From assembly GCF_014201115.1 (NCBI RefSeq), contig NZ_JACHDO010000001.1, forward strand, positions 2,542,001 to 2,606,000: a stretch of 64,000 nucleotides of DNA, in the 5' to 3' direction. The first letter of the stretch is position 1, and each line of letters begins with the position of its first letter. The translations under genes were made by a program, and so were the position numbers. The stretch comes from Nocardiopsis metallicus. Lineage in GTDB: Bacteria > Actinomycetota > Actinomycetes > Streptosporangiales > Streptosporangiaceae. This document shows positions 36,701 through 45,539 of the stretch, piece after piece. Under the pieces are notes generated by a model, which did no database searches, was not told the DNA's origin, and saw only the letters and a program-made list of their open reading frames with translations.

Positions 36701-37900
36701 GTGTCGCGAACTGCCCGCGATGTCGTGTTTGTCGATGGGGTCCGCACCCCGTTCGGCAAGTCAGGCAAGGGCCTCTACGCCGAGACGCGCGCCGACGACC
36801 TGATCGTCCGCGTCATCCGCGAACTGATGCGCCGTAACCCGGGCCTGCCCCCGGAGCGCGTCGACGAGGTCGCCATCGCCGCCACCACCCAGATCGGCGA
36901 CCAGGGCCTGACCCTCGGGCGCACCGCCGCGATCCTCGCCGGGCTGCCCAAGAGCGTCCCCGGTTACTCCATCGACCGCATGTGCGCCGGCGCGCTCACC
37001 GCCGCGACCACCGCGGGCGCGGGCATCTCCTTCGGTGCCTACGACGTCGTGATCGCCGGTGGCGTCGAGCACATGGGCCGCCACCCCATGGGTGAGGGCG
37101 TCGACCCCAACCCCCGGATCATCTCCGAGAAGCTGGTCGACCCGTCCGCGCTGGTCATGGGCAACACCGCCGAGAACCTGCACGACCGGTACCCGACCAT
37201 CACCAAGGAGCGCGCCGACGCCTACGCGGTGCGCAGCCAGGAGAAGGTCGCCAAGGCCTACGCCGACGGCAAGATCCAGCCCGACCTGGTCGAGACCCTG
37301 GTCCGCTCCGCGGAGAAGGGCTTCGGTCTGGCCACCCAGGACGAGCCGCCGCGCCCCGGCACCAGCATGGAGTCGCTCGCTGGCCTGAAGACCCCGTTCC
37401 GCGCGCACGGCAACGTGACGCCCGGTAACGCCGCCGGTCTCAACGACGGCGCCACCGGCACCCTGCTGATGGCCGAGGAGGTCGCCGAGGAGCTGGGCCT
37501 GGACGCCAAGATGCGCCTGGTCGACTTCTCCTTCACCGGTGTCGAGCCCGAGGTCATGGGTGTCGGTCCGGTCCCGGCCACCGAGAAGCTCTTCGCCCGC
37601 CAGGGCATCACGATCGACGACGTCGGCCTGATCGAGATCAACGAGGCCTTCGCCGTCCAGGTGCTCGCCTTCCTGGAGCACTTCGGCATCGCCGACGACG
37701 ACGCCCGCGTCAACCCGTGGGGCGGCGCGATCGCCATCGGCCACCCGCTGGCCTCCTCCGGCGGTCGTCTGATGATGCAGCTCGCGCGCCAGTTCGCCGA
37801 GCGTCCCGACGTCCGTTACGGCATCACCACCATGTGCGTGGGCCTGGGCATGGGCGGGACCATCCTGTGGGAGAACACCAACTACGAGGGGGGCAAGTGA
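36701..37900 (+). CDS. fadA: Acetyl-CoA acyltransferase (thiolase)
   Basis: 399 residues from a GTG preceded by GGAGAAGGAGG at ideal spacing. The thiolase active site is complete: Cys95 in DRMCAGAL, His348 in AIGHPLASSGGR, and Cys379 in MCVGLGMGG. It cleaves 3-ketoacyl-CoA with CoA in the last step of fatty acid beta-oxidation. Its last codons overlap the start of fadB (GTGA), so the two subunits of the trifunctional complex are co-made. Confidence 0.95.
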   Translation: MSRTARDVVFVDGVRTPFGKSGKGLYAETRADDLIVRVIRELMRRNPGLPPERVDEVAIAATTQIGDQGLTLGRTAAILAGLPKSVPGYSIDRMCAGALTAATTAGAGISFGAYDVVIAGGVEHMGRHPMGEGVDPNPRIISEKLVDPSALVMGNTAENLHDRYPTITKERADAYAVRSQEKVAKAYADGKIQPDLVETLVRSAEKGFGLATQDEPPRPGTSMESLAGLKTPFRAHGNVTPGNAAGLNDGATGTLLMAEEVAEELGLDAKMRLVDFSFTGVEPEVMGVGPVPATEKLFARQGITIDDVGLIEINEAFAVQVLAFLEHFGIADDDARVNPWGGAIAIGHPLASSGGRLMMQLARQFAERPDVRYGITTMCVGLGMGGTILWENTNYEGGK

Positions 37901-39990
37901 GCACCGCCATCGAAGAAGCCCGCGAGCTTTTCAAGGACGAGGTCGTCACCAACGCGATCTCCCGCGATGTCGAGCTCCCCTACGGCGCGGGCACCGCTGT
38001 CCTGATCACCCTGGACAACGGACACGACCACACCAAGCCGAACACCTTCGGCCCCGGCGGCCTGCTCAGCCTGGACGCCGCGATCGAGGCCGCCAGGGCG
38101 CGCACCGACATCGTGGCCGTGGCCGTCACCGGGAAGCCGTTCATCTTCGCGGTCGGCGCCGACCTGACCGGCGTCCCCGCGATCCAGACCCGCGAGCAGG
38201 CCGAGGCCATCGGCAAGCTGGGACACGACGTGTTCCGCAAGCTCGGCGAGCTGGACGTACCCACCTTCGCGCTGATCAACGGCGCGGCCATGGGCGGCGG
38301 CGTCGAGGTGGCGCTGCACTGCACCTACCGCACCGTCTCCGCCGGCGTTCCGGCCTTCGCGCTCCCCGAGGCCTTCCTCGGCCTCGTCCCCGGTTGGGGC
38401 GGCACCTACCTGCTGCCGAACCTGATCGGCGCCGAGAAGGCCCTCAAGCTCATCGTCGACAACCCGCTGGCCCAGAACAAGATGATCAAGGGCAAGCAGG
38501 TCTTCGAGATGGGGATCGCCGACGCGATCTTCGACCCGGCCGACTTCGTCGAGGAGTCCCTGCGCTGGACCGCCAAGGTCCTCAAGGGTGACGTCAAGGT
38601 CGAGCGCCCCGAGGTCGACAAGGGCGAGGCCTGGGACAACGCGGTCAACATGGCCCGCTTCGTGGTCGAGGGCAAGCTGCACGGCGCCGCCCCGGCCCCG
38701 GCCCGCGCCGTCGAGCTGGTCGCGGCCGCCAAGACCGCGAGCCGCGACGAGGGCTTCGACGCCGAGGACCAGGCGCTCGCCGACCTGATCATGAGCGACG
38801 AGCTCAAGGCCGGCCTGTACGCCTTCGACCTCGTGCAGAAGCGCGCCAAGCGCCCCGCCGGCGCCCCGGACAAGTCGCTGGCCCGCAAGGTCACCAAGGT
38901 CGGCGTCGTCGGCGCCGGCCTGATGGCCGGTCAGCTGGCCCTGCTGTTCGCGCGCCGCCTGGACGTGCCGGTCGTCATGACCGACCTGGACCAGGACCGC
39001 CTGAACAAGGGCGTCGACTACGTCCACGGCGAGGTCGACAAGCTCCTCAAGAAGGGGCGCGTCAACCAGGACAAGGCCAACCACCTCAAGGCCCTGGTCA
39101 CCGGTTCGCTGACCAAGGACGCCTTCTCGGACGCCGACTTCGTCATCGAGGCCGTCTTCGAGAAGATGGAGGTCAAGCAGCAGGTGTTCGCCGAGGTGGA
39201 GGCCGTGGTCTCCCCCGAGGCGATCCTCGCCACCAACACCTCCTCGCTCTCGATCACCGAGATGGCGTCGAAGCTGAAGCACCCCGAGCGGGTCGTGGGC
39301 TTCCACTTCTTCAACCCGGTCGCCGTCCTGCCGCTGCTGGAGATCGTCCGCGGCGACAGGACCGACGACGCTTCGCTGGCCACGGCCTTCGCCACCGCCA
39401 AGAAGCTGAAGAAGACCTCGGTGCTGTGCAAGGACGCTCCGGCGTTCGTCGTCAACCGCCTGCTCACCCTGTTCATGGGCGAGGTCCTGGGCGCCGTGGC
39501 CGAGGGCACCGAGCCCGAGGTCGCCGACCGCGCGGTCGCGCCCCTGGGTCTGCCGATGTCGCCGCTCATGCTGCTCCAGCTGGTCGGCCCGGCGGTCGGT
39601 CTGCACGTCGCCGAGACCCTGAACAGCGCGTTCCCCGAGCGCTTCGCGGTCTCGCCGCAGCTGGAGGCCGTGGTCGAGGCGGGCAAGACGGAGATCTTCG
39701 CCCCGGACCTGACCATCGACCCCGAGGTCAAGGAGCTCCTCAAGGGCGGCGACAGCCCGTCCGAGGAGAAGGAGATCCTGGACCGGGCCCTGCGGGCCCT
39801 GGCCAAGGAGATCCAGATCATGCTGGACGAGGGTGTCGTGGCCGAGGCCGCCGACATCGACCTGTGCCTGATCACGGGTGCGGGCTGGCCCTTCCACACC
39901 GGCGGCATCACCCCGTACCTGGACAAGGTCGGCGTCTCCACCGCGGTGAACGGCAAGCCGTTCCACGAGGGCGACCCGAAGGCCTTCTAG
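37897..39990 (+). CDS. fadB: Fatty acid oxidation complex alpha subunit (enoyl-CoA hydratase / 3-hydroxyacyl-CoA dehydrogenase)
   Basis: 697 residues. The N-terminal crotonase domain (about 15-220) carries FIFAVGADLTG and NGAAMGGGVEVALH, which form the oxyanion holes, then LPEAFLGLVPGWGG with a catalytic Glu. After a linker, the NAD-binding domain starts at VGVVGAGLMAGQLALLFA (near 335). The dehydrogenase motif FHFFNPVAVLPLLEIV has its catalytic His near 470, and the C-terminal helical domain ends at 697. It hydrates enoyl-CoA and oxidises the product, then passes it to FadA. A terminator with a T-run ends the operon. Confidence 0.95.
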   Translation: MSTAIEEARELFKDEVVTNAISRDVELPYGAGTAVLITLDNGHDHTKPNTFGPGGLLSLDAAIEAARARTDIVAVAVTGKPFIFAVGADLTGVPAIQTREQAEAIGKLGHDVFRKLGELDVPTFALINGAAMGGGVEVALHCTYRTVSAGVPAFALPEAFLGLVPGWGGTYLLPNLIGAEKALKLIVDNPLAQNKMIKGKQVFEMGIADAIFDPADFVEESLRWTAKVLKGDVKVERPEVDKGEAWDNAVNMARFVVEGKLHGAAPAPARAVELVAAAKTASRDEGFDAEDQALADLIMSDELKAGLYAFDLVQKRAKRPAGAPDKSLARKVTKVGVVGAGLMAGQLALLFARRLDVPVVMTDLDQDRLNKGVDYVHGEVDKLLKKGRVNQDKANHLKALVTGSLTKDAFSDADFVIEAVFEKMEVKQQVFAEVEAVVSPEAILATNTSSLSITEMASKLKHPERVVGFHFFNPVAVLPLLEIVRGDRTDDASLATAFATAKKLKKTSVLCKDAPAFVVNRLLTLFMGEVLGAVAEGTEPEVADRAVAPLGLPMSPLMLLQLVGPAVGLHVAETLNSAFPERFAVSPQLEAVVEAGKTEIFAPDLTIDPEVKELLKGGDSPSEEKEILDRALRALAKEIQIMLDEGVVAEAADIDLCLITGAGWPFHTGGITPYLDKVGVSTAVNGKPFHEGDPKAF

Positions 39991-40008
39991 GTCTGAGCTA
40001 GCCCTTTG

Positions 40009-40047
40009 AGGGCCCGAACTTCCGGGAAGGAAGTTCGGGCCCTTTTT
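40009..40047 (+). terminator. Intrinsic terminator of the fad operon
   Basis: AGGGCCCGAACTTCC (40009-40023) pairs perfectly with GGAAGTTCGGGCCCT (40029-40043) around GGGAA and is followed by TTTT, a textbook Rho-independent terminator. Confidence 0.93.
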
Positions 40048-40182
40048 GCATTTCCCCACGTAAACGACTTATCAATGCATTCCGACTACGGGAAAATACT
40101 TATTAGCAACCCTGTGTAACCTATGCCGCGTGGCAACCTCTCCCGAACAGCAGATCTACGCTGAGCACTTCGCGGACTGAAT

Positions 40183-40233
40183 TCCTACGTCCGGCTCACC
40201 ATCCCCTGAGCCTATGGTCGGTCGGACGTAGGA
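40183..40233 (+). promoter_or_regulatory. 11-bp inverted repeat upstream of the MarR gene
   Basis: TCCTACGTCCG (40183-40193) and CGGACGTAGGA (40223-40233) are perfect complements 29 bases apart, the second ending 7 bases before the marR-type ATG. The arms could be two half-sites for the regulator's own repression, or a hairpin covering the ribosome-binding site (GTAGGA). Confidence 0.5.
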
Positions 40234-40240
40234 TGCCTGT

Positions 40241-40702
40241 ATGAGCGAGGCGAATGAGGAGGGCTCTCCCCTGTGGCACCTGACCGGGTTCCGGCTGATC
40301 AAGCTGGGTGAGCTGGTGCAGGCGGCCACGGCCTCGGTGTTCGAGGCGATGGAGGTCAGCGCGCGTCAGTTCCACGTGCTGGCGACCGCGGCGACGATGG
40401 CCGAGCCCTCGCAGCGGGAGCTGAGCCGCACGCTCGGAATCGATCCCAACGTCATGGTGGGAGTCGTGGACGAGCTGGAGCGGTTGGGACTGGTGGAGCG
40501 GGTGCGCAACCCCAATGACCGGCGGCGGTACATCGTCACGCCGACGCCCCGGGCGCTGCAGGTGCTGGCCGACGCCCGTGCGGCGGTGGAGCGGACCGAG
40601 CGGGAGTTCTTCGCCGGGGTGTCCGAGGAGGAACGCCAGGTCCTGCACGAGCTGTCCGGGCGGTTGATCGGCCAGCACCCCCAGGTGACCAAGACCGAGT
40701 AG
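40241..40702 (+). CDS. MarR family transcriptional regulator
   Basis: 153 residues. Winged helix-turn-helix protein of MarR type: the recognition region PSQRELSRTLGIDPNVMVGVVDELERLGLVER (near 65-96) is followed by the wing NPNDRRRYIVTPT, and the N- and C-terminal helices form the dimer interface. MarR proteins usually repress neighbouring efflux or catabolic genes and release DNA on binding aromatic ligands. The stop lies 10 bases from that of a convergent MMPL pump gene, a likely target given the palindrome at that gene's promoter. Confidence 0.9.
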   Translation: MSEANEEGSPLWHLTGFRLIKLGELVQAATASVFEAMEVSARQFHVLATAATMAEPSQRELSRTLGIDPNVMVGVVDELERLGLVERVRNPNDRRRYIVTPTPRALQVLADARAAVERTEREFFAGVSEEERQVLHELSGRLIGQHPQVTKTE

Positions 40703-40711
40703 GTCAGTGGG

Positions 40712-42931
40712 TCAGTGGTTCAGGCCGAGCCTGGCGTGCACGCGGCGCAGGGGGCGGGGCGCCCACCAGTTGGCGCGGCCGGCCAGGCGCATGGTGACCG
40801 GGACCAGGACGCCGCGGATCAGGGTGGCGTCGACCAGGATCACCGCGGCCGTACCGATGGCCAGCATGATCAGGTAGAACACGCTGGAGGTCGCGTAGAC
40901 CGCGAAGGACGCCGCGAGGACGACGGCGGCCGCGGTGACCAGGGGGCCGCTGCGTTGGAGTCCGGCGGCCACCGCGGAGGTGGTGTCGCCGGTCAGGTCG
41001 TACTCCTCCTTGATCCGGGCCAGCATGAACACCTCGTAGTCCATGGACAGGCCGAAGGCCACGCAGAACATCAGGATCGGGAAGGTCACCTCCAGGGTGC
41101 CGTTGGCGGTGAAGCCCAGGAGGCCGGAGAGGTTGCCCTCCTGGAACACCCAGACGATGACGCCGAACATCACCGCCAGGCTGAGCACGTTGAGCACGAT
41201 CGCCTTGAGCGGTAGCAGCAGGCTCCCGGTCATCAGGAACAGCAGGACGAACGTGACCAGCAGGACCATCCCGAACACCAGGGGCGCCCGCTCCAGCAGG
41301 GCGTCGCTGAAGTCGGTGAGGTCGGCCGGGTAGCCGCCGATGGCGGTGTCGGTCGGGGCCGGGACATCGCGGAGGTCGTCGATGAGCCCCGAAGCGTCCT
41401 CCAGCGCGGCCATGGTCGGCACCACCGAGAACCAGGTGGCCCCGTCGGAGACGTAGCGCTCCGCGACGGCTCCGGGCGGGATCGTGAGCTGTCCGTCCTG
41501 GTAGGTGCCGGTGTGCGCGTCGACCTGGGAGACCCCGGAGACGCGGGACAGGGCGGCCGCGTAGGCGTCGGCCTGCTCCGGGGTGGTGGCGGAGTCGACC
41601 AGGACGTGGACGGCGTCCATCTCCTCCTGGCCGAAGCCCGCTTCGATCTGCTCCTGGACGTCCCGGCTGGAGTGCCCTTCGGGCAGGACGCGGGCGTCGG
41701 GCAGGCCGAAGTCGAGCCCGGCCACCGGGGCGGCCAGCACCAGGACCAAGCCGAGGGCGGGCACCCCGTACAGCAGCGGGCGGCGCATCATACGCAGCGA
41801 GTTGGCGTGCCACCAGCCGCTGTCCGCGCGGGGCCGGCTGCGGGGGCGGACCCGGTGCCCGACCTTGGTCAGGGCGGCGGGCAGGATCACCAGGGCGGCG
41901 ATCACCGAGGTCAGGACCACGCCCACCCCGGCGTAGGCGAAGGATTGCAGGAACGGGAACGGGAAGAGCATCAGGCAGGACAGCGCGATCGCCACGGTGA
42001 GCCCGCTGAAGATGACCGTGCGCCCCGCGCGGGCCACCGCGAGTTCCACCGCCTCGGGCACGCTGAGCCCCCGGGCCAGCTCCTCGCGGAAGCGGGTGAT
42101 CACGAACAAGCTGTAGTCCACACCGAGCCCGATGCCCATGACCAGGGTGAGGTTGGCTGCGAAGGTGGAGACCTCGGTGAGGGCGGCGGCCCCGCGCAGC
42201 AGGGCCAGGGTGGTGACCACCGAGTACACGCCCATGGCCAGAGTGAGCCCGGCGATCGACGCCCGTCGGTAGAGCAGCAGGAGCAGGGCGAAGACCAACG
42301 GCAGGATGATGATCTCGGCTCGCACGAAGTCGCTCTGGGCCTGCGCCGCCGCTTGGCGGAAGATCTCGTCGCCGCCGCCGACCTCCACGCGGATCTCGTC
42401 GTCGGCGCGGGTGAAGTCCGGGGAGATCTCGGCCAGGGCGGTGCGGGCCTCGGTGACGGTGCCCGCCATGCGCACGGTGATCAGGGCCTGGGTGGCGTCG
42501 TCGGAGCGCATGGCCGGTGAGCCTTCACGCGACCAGTAGGAGGCGGTCTCGGCGACCCCGTCGCGGGCGGCCAGCTCCTCTTCCAGGGCGGTGGCGGCCT
42601 CGACCACCCCGGGGTCGTCGACGGTGCCCTGCTGTGCGGTGACCAGGAGCAGGAAGTGGTGTTTTCCGGTGCCGAAGTTCTCTTCCAAGGCCCGCTCGAC
42701 CTGGAGGGACTCCGATCCGGGGCTCTCGAATCGGCTGAGCTGGAGCCGGTCCAGGGTGCCCGCTGCCAGGACCAGGGCGGTGAGGGTGACCAGCGCGGCG
42801 AGGAGGAGGATGCGGCTGGGGCGGCGGGCCACTCCCCTGCCGAGCCGGGCCAGCAGGGGCGGCGCGGATGGTTCGGGGGCCGTGGGGCCCGGCCGGCTCG
42901 GTGGCGGGGTCGTGGTGGGTGTGGTGGCCAT
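40712..42931 (-). CDS. MMPL-family RND transporter
   Basis: 739 residues from the ATG at 42931, with GGAGAT 4 bases upstream. It has 12 predicted membrane helices in the RND arrangement: helix 1 (about 37-57), a large external loop (about 58-195), helices 2-6 ending near 360, then a second loop and helices 7-12. The proton-relay and conserved loop segments GIGLGVDYSLFVITRFREEL and FGLSMDYEVFMLARIKEEYD are the MMPL signatures. It exports lipids, siderophores or drugs in relatives. A 21-bp near-palindrome lies about 70 bases upstream. Confidence 0.92.
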   Translation of the reverse strand: MATTPTTTPPPSRPGPTAPEPSAPPLLARLGRGVARRPSRILLLAALVTLTALVLAAGTLDRLQLSRFESPGSESLQVERALEENFGTGKHHFLLLVTAQQGTVDDPGVVEAATALEEELAARDGVAETASYWSREGSPAMRSDDATQALITVRMAGTVTEARTALAEISPDFTRADDEIRVEVGGGDEIFRQAAAQAQSDFVRAEIIILPLVFALLLLLYRRASIAGLTLAMGVYSVVTTLALLRGAAALTEVSTFAANLTLVMGIGLGVDYSLFVITRFREELARGLSVPEAVELAVARAGRTVIFSGLTVAIALSCLMLFPFPFLQSFAYAGVGVVLTSVIAALVILPAALTKVGHRVRPRSRPRADSGWWHANSLRMMRRPLLYGVPALGLVLVLAAPVAGLDFGLPDARVLPEGHSSRDVQEQIEAGFGQEEMDAVHVLVDSATTPEQADAYAAALSRVSGVSQVDAHTGTYQDGQLTIPPGAVAERYVSDGATWFSVVPTMAALEDASGLIDDLRDVPAPTDTAIGGYPADLTDFSDALLERAPLVFGMVLLVTFVLLFLMTGSLLLPLKAIVLNVLSLAVMFGVIVWVFQEGNLSGLLGFTANGTLEVTFPILMFCVAFGLSMDYEVFMLARIKEEYDLTGDTTSAVAAGLQRSGPLVTAAAVVLAASFAVYATSSVFYLIMLAIGTAAVILVDATLIRGVLVPVTMRLAGRANWWAPRPLRRVHARLGLNH

Positions 42932-42999
42932 GGGATCTCCTGGAGGGTGCGTATGGCGCCGGGGCAGGTGCACCGTTCCCAAATCAATACTTCGACCAT

Positions 43000-43020
43000 A
43001 TCGTATGCACTACATATGAT
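43000..43020 (-). promoter_or_regulatory. 21-bp near-palindrome at the MMPL promoter
   Basis: ATCGTATG-CACTA-CATATGAT: 8-bp arms with one mismatch and a 5-base centre, in an AT-rich stretch 70-90 bases before the start of the leftward MMPL gene. The size and symmetry suit a MarR or TetR dimer. Confidence 0.55.
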
Positions 43021-43054
43021 TCAGTAGAGCGATAATAAGAGATGCCCATCACAA

Positions 43055-43089
43055 AGGCCCCGCCCGGCGGGTAGCCGGACGGGGCCTTG
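43055..43089 (-). terminator. Terminator between the two MMPL genes
   Basis: AAGGCCCCG (43055-43063) pairs with CGGGGCCTT (43081-43089), with inner pairing CCGGC/GCCGG. It separates the two leftward MMPL genes, so each probably has its own promoter. Confidence 0.75.
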
Positions 43090-43159
43090 AGGGCCTGGAA
43101 CTCGGTCGGGTGGGAGGCCGGCCAGAGACCGGTGGGGCCGGCGCGAGACCGGGGAGCGG

Positions 43160-45388
43160 TCAGACCCCGGCGGGGACCTTCTCCCGCCGTTCGCTCTCGC
43201 TGGTGACGGAAGGGGGCTCCTCCTCGTCCTCACCGCCCTCGGAGATGCCGATCCGGTCGTGCACCCAGCGCAGCGGGCGCGGCAGCCACCAGTTCCAGTC
43301 GCCGAGCAGGCGCATGGTGGCGGGCACCATGATCGCCCGGACCAGGGTGGCGTCCACCAGGACCGCGAGCGCGAGCCCGATGCCGATGATCTTCAGGAAG
43401 AGCAGCCCCGAGGTGCCCATCGCCACCAGCACCACGCCCAGCAGCAGGGCGGCGCTGGTGATGATCTGGCCGGTGCGCTGCAACCCCAGCGCCACCGAAC
43501 GGGTGTTGTCCCCGCTGCGCAGGTACTCCTCCCGCACCCGGCTGAGCAGGAACAGCTCGTAGTCCATCGCCAGACCGAAGGACACGATCATGATCAGCAC
43601 CAGGTACGTGGGGTCGACCGTGCCGACCGCCTCGAAACCGAGCAGACCGGCGAAGTGCCCCTCCTGGAAGCCCCAGATCACCACGCCCAGCGAAGCGCCC
43701 AGGGACAGCGCGCCCATGAGCACCGCCTTGATCGGCAGCACGATGGAGCCGAAGGCGAGAAAGAGCAGCAGCAGCGTGGAGCCGATGATGAAACCGACCG
43801 TCTTGGGCGCCTGCTCGACGATGGCGTCCAGGTTGTCCAGCTGCATGGGGGCCGCCCCGCCCACGAGGGTCTCCTGCGAACCCTCCGGGCCGGGCTCGGC
43901 GCGCACGTCGCGCACCAGGTCCTTGGTCCCGGGATCGTCGGTGGCGCCCTGGTAGACCACCTCCACGTGCGCGACGCCCTCCCCCGTGCGGGCGAGTTCG
44001 GTGCGGACCGCGCCGGGCAGCGCGTCGAGGCGTTCGACGTACTCGTCGAGCTGTTCCCCGGTGCTGTCGCCGACCACCGCAACGTGCAGCCGTCCGACCT
44101 GACCGGCGGGGAAGTCGTCGCCCATGGACTCGGTACCGATCCGGCTGGAGGCGTCGGCCGGCAGATAGCGCTGGTCGGTGGAGCCGAGCTCGGTCGAGGC
44201 CAGGCCGGAGGTGAACGCGACCAGGACGCAGCCGACCGCGACCAGTGAGACCGCGGGTCCGCGCATCACGGCGCGGGCCAGCTTGGCCCAGGCCCCGGCG
44301 TTCTCGTCGATCGCGCCGGTGACGGTCCGGCGCGGCAGGGGCAGCTTGAGCCGGTCGACGCGGCGGCCCACCACCGACATCAGGGCGGGCAGGAAGACCA
44401 GGGCCGCGATGAGGTCGAGGGCGACCACGGCGATGCCGCCGAAACCGATGGACTTCAGGATGGGCTGGGGGAAGAACAGCAGACCGGCGAAGGCGATGCC
44501 GACGATGACGCCGGAGAAGGCGACGGTGCGCCCGGCGGTGTCGACGGTGCGGCGGACGGCGTCGGGGACCGCGCGGCCCCTGTTCAGCTCCTCACGGAAG
44601 CGGCTGACCATGAACAGGCCGTAGTCGATCGCCAGGCCCAGACCCAGCAGGGTGGCGACGTTGATGGCGAAGACCGACACGTCGGTGACCGAGGTGAGGG
44701 CGCGCAGGACGGTGAGGGAGCCGAGGATGGCCAGGCCGCCGACGGCGAGGGGAACCAGCCCGGCGACCAGGCCGCCGAAGATCAGGACCAGGAGGAGGAG
44801 CAGGAGCGGGAGCGTGATGAGCTCGGCGCGGATGATGTCGCTCTCCGCGGTCTCCGAGAGTTCGTGCTCGACCGCGATCGGGCCGCCCAGGTGGCTCTCC
44901 AGGGGGCCGGACTCCAGTGCCTCGGCGGCCGCCTCGAACTGGTGCAGGCGCTCCTCGTGCGTCTGCCCGGTGAGGGTGATCGGGATGTAGGTGGCGTGCA
45001 TGTCCTCGGAGACGAGGATGCCGCGCTCGATGTCCTCGAGTCCCTCGTCGAGGTAGACGTCGTAGTCGGCGACCAGGTCCTCGGGCAGGTCGTCGGCGAT
45101 CCGCTGCACGGCCTGGGCGAAGGTCGGGTTGTCCACCCGCATCTCGTCGCTGCGGTAGACGGCGATGATGTCGATGTCGGAGTGGCCGAGCTCGTCCTGG
45201 AGCACGCCCATGGCCTGGGAGGACTCGGATCCCGGATCCTCGAAGCCGCTTTCGCTGACGTCCGAGAAGACCCCGAGTCCCCACACCACGGAGAAGGCGG
45301 TGAAAAGCCCCGTGAGGGCCAGGATCCACCATCTGCCCCGGTGGGCACCGAGCCCGAGTCGGCCGAAGAACCCCGTGTGTGTCGGCAT
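43160..45388 (-). CDS. MMPL-family RND transporter, TetR-linked
   Basis: 742 residues from the ATG at 45388, with AAGGGGG about 5 bases upstream. The RND architecture has 12 helices and two large external loops (about 50-190 and 385-525). MMPL signatures are LGLGLAIDYGLFMVSRFREELN and VSFGLAMDYELFLLSRVREEYL. It differs throughout from the neighbouring MMPL protein, so the pair is not a recent duplication. The acidic C-terminal tail (ISEGGEDEEEPPSVTSESE) is distinctive. It is divergent from a TetR gene with a 22-bp palindrome between them. Confidence 0.92.
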   Translation of the reverse strand: MPTHTGFFGRLGLGAHRGRWWILALTGLFTAFSVVWGLGVFSDVSESGFEDPGSESSQAMGVLQDELGHSDIDIIAVYRSDEMRVDNPTFAQAVQRIADDLPEDLVADYDVYLDEGLEDIERGILVSEDMHATYIPITLTGQTHEERLHQFEAAAEALESGPLESHLGGPIAVEHELSETAESDIIRAELITLPLLLLLLVLIFGGLVAGLVPLAVGGLAILGSLTVLRALTSVTDVSVFAINVATLLGLGLAIDYGLFMVSRFREELNRGRAVPDAVRRTVDTAGRTVAFSGVIVGIAFAGLLFFPQPILKSIGFGGIAVVALDLIAALVFLPALMSVVGRRVDRLKLPLPRRTVTGAIDENAGAWAKLARAVMRGPAVSLVAVGCVLVAFTSGLASTELGSTDQRYLPADASSRIGTESMGDDFPAGQVGRLHVAVVGDSTGEQLDEYVERLDALPGAVRTELARTGEGVAHVEVVYQGATDDPGTKDLVRDVRAEPGPEGSQETLVGGAAPMQLDNLDAIVEQAPKTVGFIIGSTLLLLFLAFGSIVLPIKAVLMGALSLGASLGVVIWGFQEGHFAGLLGFEAVGTVDPTYLVLIMIVSFGLAMDYELFLLSRVREEYLRSGDNTRSVALGLQRTGQIITSAALLLGVVLVAMGTSGLLFLKIIGIGLALAVLVDATLVRAIMVPATMRLLGDWNWWLPRPLRWVHDRIGISEGGEDEEEPPSVTSESERREKVPAGV

Positions 45389-45425
45389 GGGCGCCCCCTT
45401 GAAGCGAACGGTCGTCATATTCGTG

Positions 45426-45447
45426 AACACTGTTTGCTAACGGTGTT
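45426..45447. promoter_or_regulatory. 22-bp palindrome between MMPL and tetR genes
   Basis: AACACTGTT-TGCT-AACGGTGTT: 9-bp arms with one mismatch. It lies 38 bases upstream of the MMPL start and about 90 upstream of tetR. The position and symmetry fit the operator of the adjacent TetR regulator, controlling both genes. Confidence 0.65.
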
Positions 45448-45539
45448 TACTTAAGCGTGCAGGCGTTACGATGTCAATATCGCCGAGTGGAACCAGAGCG
45501 CCACGACCCTGGCGCGTGAGACGGGGTGTACCGCAGCAC

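Noticed and set aside
37882..40059. 725-codon frame opposite fadB
   Set aside because: It mirrors the fadB codons on the other strand and is rich in Gly, Gln, Val and Arg without family motifs.
40712..45388. The two MMPL genes as a recent tandem duplication
   Set aside because: The proteins share only the family layout and short signatures. Loops, tails and termini differ throughout, and each gene has its own promoter region and nearby regulator.
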